Shown here one piece after another: positions 60,601-64,000 of a stretch of 64,000 nucleotides of DNA. Source of the stretch: Nocardia asteroides (GTDB lineage Bacteria; Actinomycetota; Actinomycetes; Mycobacteriales; Mycobacteriaceae); NCBI GenBank assembly GCA_019930625.1, contig CP082844.1:5022001-5086000 (forward strand), in the 5' to 3' direction. The notes beneath the pieces are model-generated. The model did not search any database. It was given only the letters and a program-made list of their open reading frames with translations, and was not told where the DNA came from. Numbering within the stretch: the stretch's first letter is position 1; the number at the start of each line of letters is the position of its first letter. The position numbers and the translations under genes were made by a program.

Positions 60601-63600
60601 TCACCACTCACCGGCCGGCACTTCACCGTCGGAGCCCAGGACGACCGACGCGCCGACGGTTCCACCGGCGACCAGTTCGATCAGGGTGTCGGAGGATCCG
60701 GGGTCGCGGTACAGGACTTCGGATTCGTAGGTGAGTTCGTCTCGCGTGCGCAGTTGCGCGGCGGCAGTGGCGAGGTCGTCGTAGCTGAGCACCCGTTCTC
60801 CGATGAACGCCGGGTCGTTGCCGCGCAATGCGCGCGTGCGGTGCGCGTAGGTGACCGGTCGCGGTGATTCGGCCGCGATCTCGGCGACGACGGCGGGATC
60901 GTCGAGGGAGAGCCAGTCGACCCCGGCGCCGGATCGGGTGCCGCTGAGCGTCAAGCCGATCTTTATTTCGAGGTGGTCCGGCAGTGGCGTGTCGAGTGCG
61001 TCGACCGGGACCAGGGCTGCGCCGGTTTTGAGTACGGCCCAGGTGGCGATGACGGCTTCGAGGCCGCGGTCCAGCCGGACCGCGACGCCCGCGCCGGGTC
61101 CGCAACCCCGCGCGATGAGCACCCGCGCCAACCGCGACGAGCGAGTCTCGAGGTCGTGGTAGGACAGCTCTTCGTCGCCGGAGACGAGGGCGGGGGCATC
61201 GGGGTCGTCCTCGACCGCGGCCACCAGCGCCTGGGTCAGCGCGGTACCCGCGGTCGGCGTCGACGGAGGTAGCGAGGAGGGTGTGCCGACAGCCGTGATT
61301 CGTTCTCGTTCGGTGTGGTCGAGGATGTCGATGTCGCCGATGGGGGTGTGGGGGTTGGTGGCGATGGTGGTGAGGATGCGGTGGAGTCGGTGGCCGAGGG
61401 TGTGGATGGTGGGTTGGTCGAATAGGTCGGTGGCGTAGGTGAGGATGGTGTCGAGGTGGGCGGGGGTGCCGTCGGGGTGGTGGTGGGGGGTGACGTTGAC
61501 TTGGAGGTCGAATTTGGCGGCGACGGTGCCGGGGTCGAGGGCGGTGACGGTGAGGCCGGGGAGTTGGAGGGTGGGTTGTTCGTTGTTCTGGAATGACAGC
61601 ACGACGCCGAAGAGGGGGTTGTGGGTGGTGGCGCGGGCGGGGGCGACGGTTTCGGCGACGCGTTCGAAGGGGATGTCGGCGTTGGCGAAGGCGGCGAGGT
61701 CGGTGTCGCGGGTGTGGTGGATGAGTTGGGTGAAGCTCATGGCGGGTTCGATGTGGGTGCGCAGGGTGAGGGTGTTGACGAACATGCCGACGAGGTCGTC
61801 GAGGGCGCGTTGGCCGCGTCCGGCGATGGGGGTGCCGATGGCGATGTCGTGGTGGCCGGACAGGCGGGCCAGCAGGACGGCCAGGGCGGCGTGTACGACC
61901 ATGAACAGGGTGCTGTGGTGTTCGCGGGCCAGGGCGGTGAGCGCGGTGTGGGTTTGCGGTGCCAGGGTGAGGGTGGTGTTGGCGCCTTGCATGCTGGGCA
62001 CGGTGGGGCGGGGGCGGTCGAGGGGGAGGTCGGGTTGGGTGGTGAGGCCGTCGAGGTGGGTGCGCCAGTAGGACAGTTGGCGGGCGGCGATGGAGTCGGG
62101 GTCGGTGTCGGTGCCGATGACGGTGCGTTGCCAGATGGCGTAGTCGGCGTATTGCACTTCCAGGGGCGCCCAGCGGGGGGAGTTGCCGCCGATGCGGGCG
62201 AGGTAGGCGGTCATCAGGTCGCGGGCCAGGGGGGCCATGGAGGCGCCGTCGGCGGCGATGTGGTGGGCGACGAACGCCAGGAGGTGTTCCTCGGGCCCGG
62301 TTTCGGCCAGCAGGGCGCGGACGGGGACTTCTTCGGTGACGTCGAAGCCGGTGTGCATCAACTCGGTGATCGCTGTGAGGGGGTCGTCGGTGACGGTGAG
62401 TTCCAGCCCGCCGGGTAGTGCTTGGTCCACGGTGAGGATTTGCTGGTAGGGGGTGGCGCCGGGTTCGTCGGCGGGGTAGCGGGTGCGCAGGGATTCGTGG
62501 CGTTCGAGGACGTCGGCCAGGGCGTGCCGTAACGCGGAGACATCCAGCGCGCCGCGTAGCTGGATGGCCAGGGGGATGTTGTAGGCGGGGGAGGTGGGGT
62601 CGAACTGGTTGAGTACCCACATCCGTTGCTGGGCCAGTGACAGCGGGATCGGTTCGGTGCGCGGACGGCGTTCGAGTACCGGGCGCGCGCCGCCGCCGGC
62701 GCCGGGGATCACCCGTGCGGCCAGGCCGGCGACGGTGGGTGCTTCGAACAACTCCCGTACTGCCACATCCGCGTCCAGGGCCTCGTTGATCCGGGCGATC
62801 ACCCGGGTGGCCAGCAGCGAGTTGCCGCCCAACGCGAAGAAGTCGTCATCCAAACCGACCCGCTCGGCGCCGAGCAGCCCGGCGAACACCTCGGCGACGG
62901 CCTGCTGGACCGGGGAACTCGGCGCCCGGAACACCGCACCGGAGCTGAACTGCGGGGCAGGCAGCGCTTTACGGTCCAGTTTCCCGTTGGGGGTCAGCGG
63001 CAGCGCGTCCAGCACCACCACAGCATCCGGCACCATGTAGCCGGTCAAGAACTCCGAGACCTGCGCCCGCAACACCGACGCGTCCACACTCACCCCGGTA
63101 TCGGCCACCACATACCCGATCAAACGGTCCCCGGCGTGCTCCTCGGAGCGAACCAGCACCACCGCCTGACCGACCCCCGGACACCGCAGCAGCGCCGCCT
63201 CGATCTCCCCCAACTCGATGCGGAACCCCCGCAACTGCACCTGCTGATCACCACGCCCGGCGTACTCCAGGGTGGCCTGACCACCGAAACCGACCCACCG
63301 GCCGATATCGCCGCTGCGATACATCCGCGAACCCGGCGCACCGAACGGATCGGCCACGAACCGTGTCGCGGTCAACCCCGGCCTGCCCAGATAGCCACGC
63401 GAGAGCTGCCCACCCGCGACGTGAATCTCACCGGCCACACCGACCGGTGCCGGATGGAGCCGGTCATCGATCACGTAGGCGTCCAAACCGGGCAGCGCGC
63501 GCCCGATCACACTGGCCTGGTTGTCGACCATCTGCTCATCCAGCGACAGGAACGACACATGCACCGTGGTCTCGGTGATGCCGTACATGTTCACCAGCCA

Positions 63601-64000
63601 TGGCGCATCGACCGGATGACGGTCGTACCAGCGCTGCAACTGACGCAGATCCAATGCCTCGCCGCCGAAGACGACATAGCGAAGCGCGAACTTGCCCTGG
63701 TCGCTCGGGTGCGCGGCCCGGTCGGCCTCGGCGAGCTGGTAGAACGCCGAGGGGGTCTGGTTGAGCACGGTGACCTGTTCCCGGATCAGCAGCTCACGGA
63801 ACTGCTCGGGCGACCGCGAGGTCAGGTAGTCGACCACTACGACGGTGCCGCCGTTGGCCAGCGCGCACCACAGCTCCCACACCGAGAAGTCGAACGCGTA
63901 GGAGTGGAACAACGTCCACACGTCGGTCTCGTCGAACTCGAACAGCGACTGGGTGTTGGCGAACAACTCCACCACATTGCGATGCGCCACCCCGACACCC
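60601..64000 (-). CDS. Non-ribosomal peptide synthetase, 3' end (A-PCP-C-A truncated)
   Basis: The frame runs off the window; 1129+ residues are seen. Domains: an A domain from core A4 (HSYAFDFSVWELW) to A10 (PLTPNGKLDRKAL), code residues D-F-W-N-V-G-M-V-H, which is the known pattern for threonine; a carrier domain with FFALGGNSLLATR; a condensation domain (~450-890) with LSLAQQRMW and HHIAADG; and ~220 residues of a second A domain with A1/A2-like ALVSGDEELSYHDLETRSSR but no A3 (SGSTGxPKG) or later motifs, then a stop. No thioesterase. The C domain has sharply different codon use from the A domain before it. Confidence 0.93.
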   Translation of the reverse strand, partial: GVGVAHRNVVELFANTQSLFEFDETDVWTLFHSYAFDFSVWELWCALANGGTVVVVDYLTSRSPEQFRELLIREQVTVLNQTPSAFYQLAEADRAAHPSDQGKFALRYVVFGGEALDLRQLQRWYDRHPVDAPWLVNMYGITETTVHVSFLSLDEQMVDNQASVIGRALPGLDAYVIDDRLHPAPVGVAGEIHVAGGQLSRGYLGRPGLTATRFVADPFGAPGSRMYRSGDIGRWVGFGGQATLEYAGRGDQQVQLRGFRIELGEIEAALLRCPGVGQAVVLVRSEEHAGDRLIGYVVADTGVSVDASVLRAQVSEFLTGYMVPDAVVVLDALPLTPNGKLDRKALPAPQFSSGAVFRAPSSPVQQAVAEVFAGLLGAERVGLDDDFFALGGNSLLATRVIARINEALDADVAVRELFEAPTVAGLAARVIPGAGGGARPVLERRPRTEPIPLSLAQQRMWVLNQFDPTSPAYNIPLAIQLRGALDVSALRHALADVLERHESLRTRYPADEPGATPYQQILTVDQALPGGLELTVTDDPLTAITELMHTGFDVTEEVPVRALLAETGPEEHLLAFVAHHIAADGASMAPLARDLMTAYLARIGGNSPRWAPLEVQYADYAIWQRTVIGTDTDPDSIAARQLSYWRTHLDGLTTQPDLPLDRPRPTVPSMQGANTTLTLAPQTHTALTALAREHHSTLFMVVHAALAVLLARLSGHHDIAIGTPIAGRGQRALDDLVGMFVNTLTLRTHIEPAMSFTQLIHHTRDTDLAAFANADIPFERVAETVAPARATTHNPLFGVVLSFQNNEQPTLQLPGLTVTALDPGTVAAKFDLQVNVTPHHHPDGTPAHLDTILTYATDLFDQPTIHTLGHRLHRILTTIATNPHTPIGDIDILDHTERERITAVGTPSSLPPSTPTAGTALTQALVAAVEDDPDAPALVSGDEELSYHDLETRSSRLARVLIARGCGPGAGVAVRLDRGLEAVIATWAVLKTGAALVPVDALDTPLPDHLEIKIGLTLSGTRSGAGVDWLSLDDPAVVAEIAAESPRPVTYAHRTRALRGNDPAFIGERVLSYDDLATAAAQLRTRDELTYESEVLYRDPGSSDTLIELVAGGTVGASVVLGSDGEVPAGEW

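Noticed and set aside
59840..64000. A 2,3-DHB siderophore cluster (isochorismatase plus NRPS)
   Set aside because: The hydrolase could be any isochorismatase-fold enzyme, it is convergent with the NRPS, no entA/entC/entE homologue is seen, and the only readable A domain is threonine-type rather than DHB-type.
1..64000. CRISPR array, prophage, insertion sequence or tRNA
   Set aside because: No spaced direct repeats, transposase or integrase domains, phage genes or cloverleaf-like sequence were seen on either strand.

Overview
The window is high-GC actinomycete DNA, most likely from Nocardia or a close mycolate-containing relative. The pointers are 3-ketosteroid catabolism genes close to those of Mycobacterium/Rhodococcus, an MspA-type outer-membrane porin, a UPF0182 membrane protein, a Nocardia-like NRPS, many TetR regulators in divergent pairs, and frequent GTG/TTG starts. 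No tRNA, rRNA, CRISPR array, insertion sequence or phage gene was seen.

Region 1 (1-12.2 kb) is a compact steroid ring A/B degradation island: the end of a KstD-superfamily flavoprotein, hsaA and hsaD on the plus strand, then hsaB, kshA, a small cysteine-rich protein, kshB and hsaC, also on the plus strand. Between them on the minus strand are iclR, padR and ribBA (riboflavin precursor synthesis), plus a LuxR-type ATPase regulator. Four copies of one 18-20 bp site lie before padR, ribBA, hsaB and kshA. They suggest a single PadR-type regulon joining flavin supply to flavin- and Rieske-dependent steroid oxidation. A DUF1059 mini-protein closes the region.

Region 2 (12.2-32 kb) is a series of small units: TetR/YhgE-like membrane protein, GH3 glycosidase/TetR, UPF0182, a four-helix membrane protein, the msrB-msrA repair operon, a di-iron PF10118 protein with a polytopic membrane partner and TetR, cytochrome P450, an S15/CocE hydrolase, a 2OG-Fe(II) dioxygenase, an SDR and another TetR. 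Several divergent pairs have clear operator dyads.

Region 3 (32-45 kb) looks like a light and oxidative-stress region: photolyase, hemerythrin-like protein, manganese catalase, epimerase and SDR genes, GH1 glycosidase, TerD, carotenoid genes crtE-crtI-crtB, a secreted protein and a MerR/CarH-LitR-like regulator. A decayed FMN-monooxygenase fragment lies just beyond.

Region 4 (45-60.5 kb) holds a membrane protein, a TetR with a frameshifted membrane gene, an overlapping pair of MspA porin and proline-rich secreted protein, GH15 glycosidase, TetR/DUF4334/zinc alcohol dehydrogenase, a DEDDh exonuclease, cytochrome bd oxidase (cydAB), a FabG-type reductase with acyl-CoA dehydrogenase, small orphan genes and an isochorismatase-fold hydrolase.

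Region 5 (60.6-64 kb) is the 3' end of an NRPS gene running out of the window: a threonine-type A domain, a carrier domain, a condensation domain with very different base composition, and a truncated second A domain.
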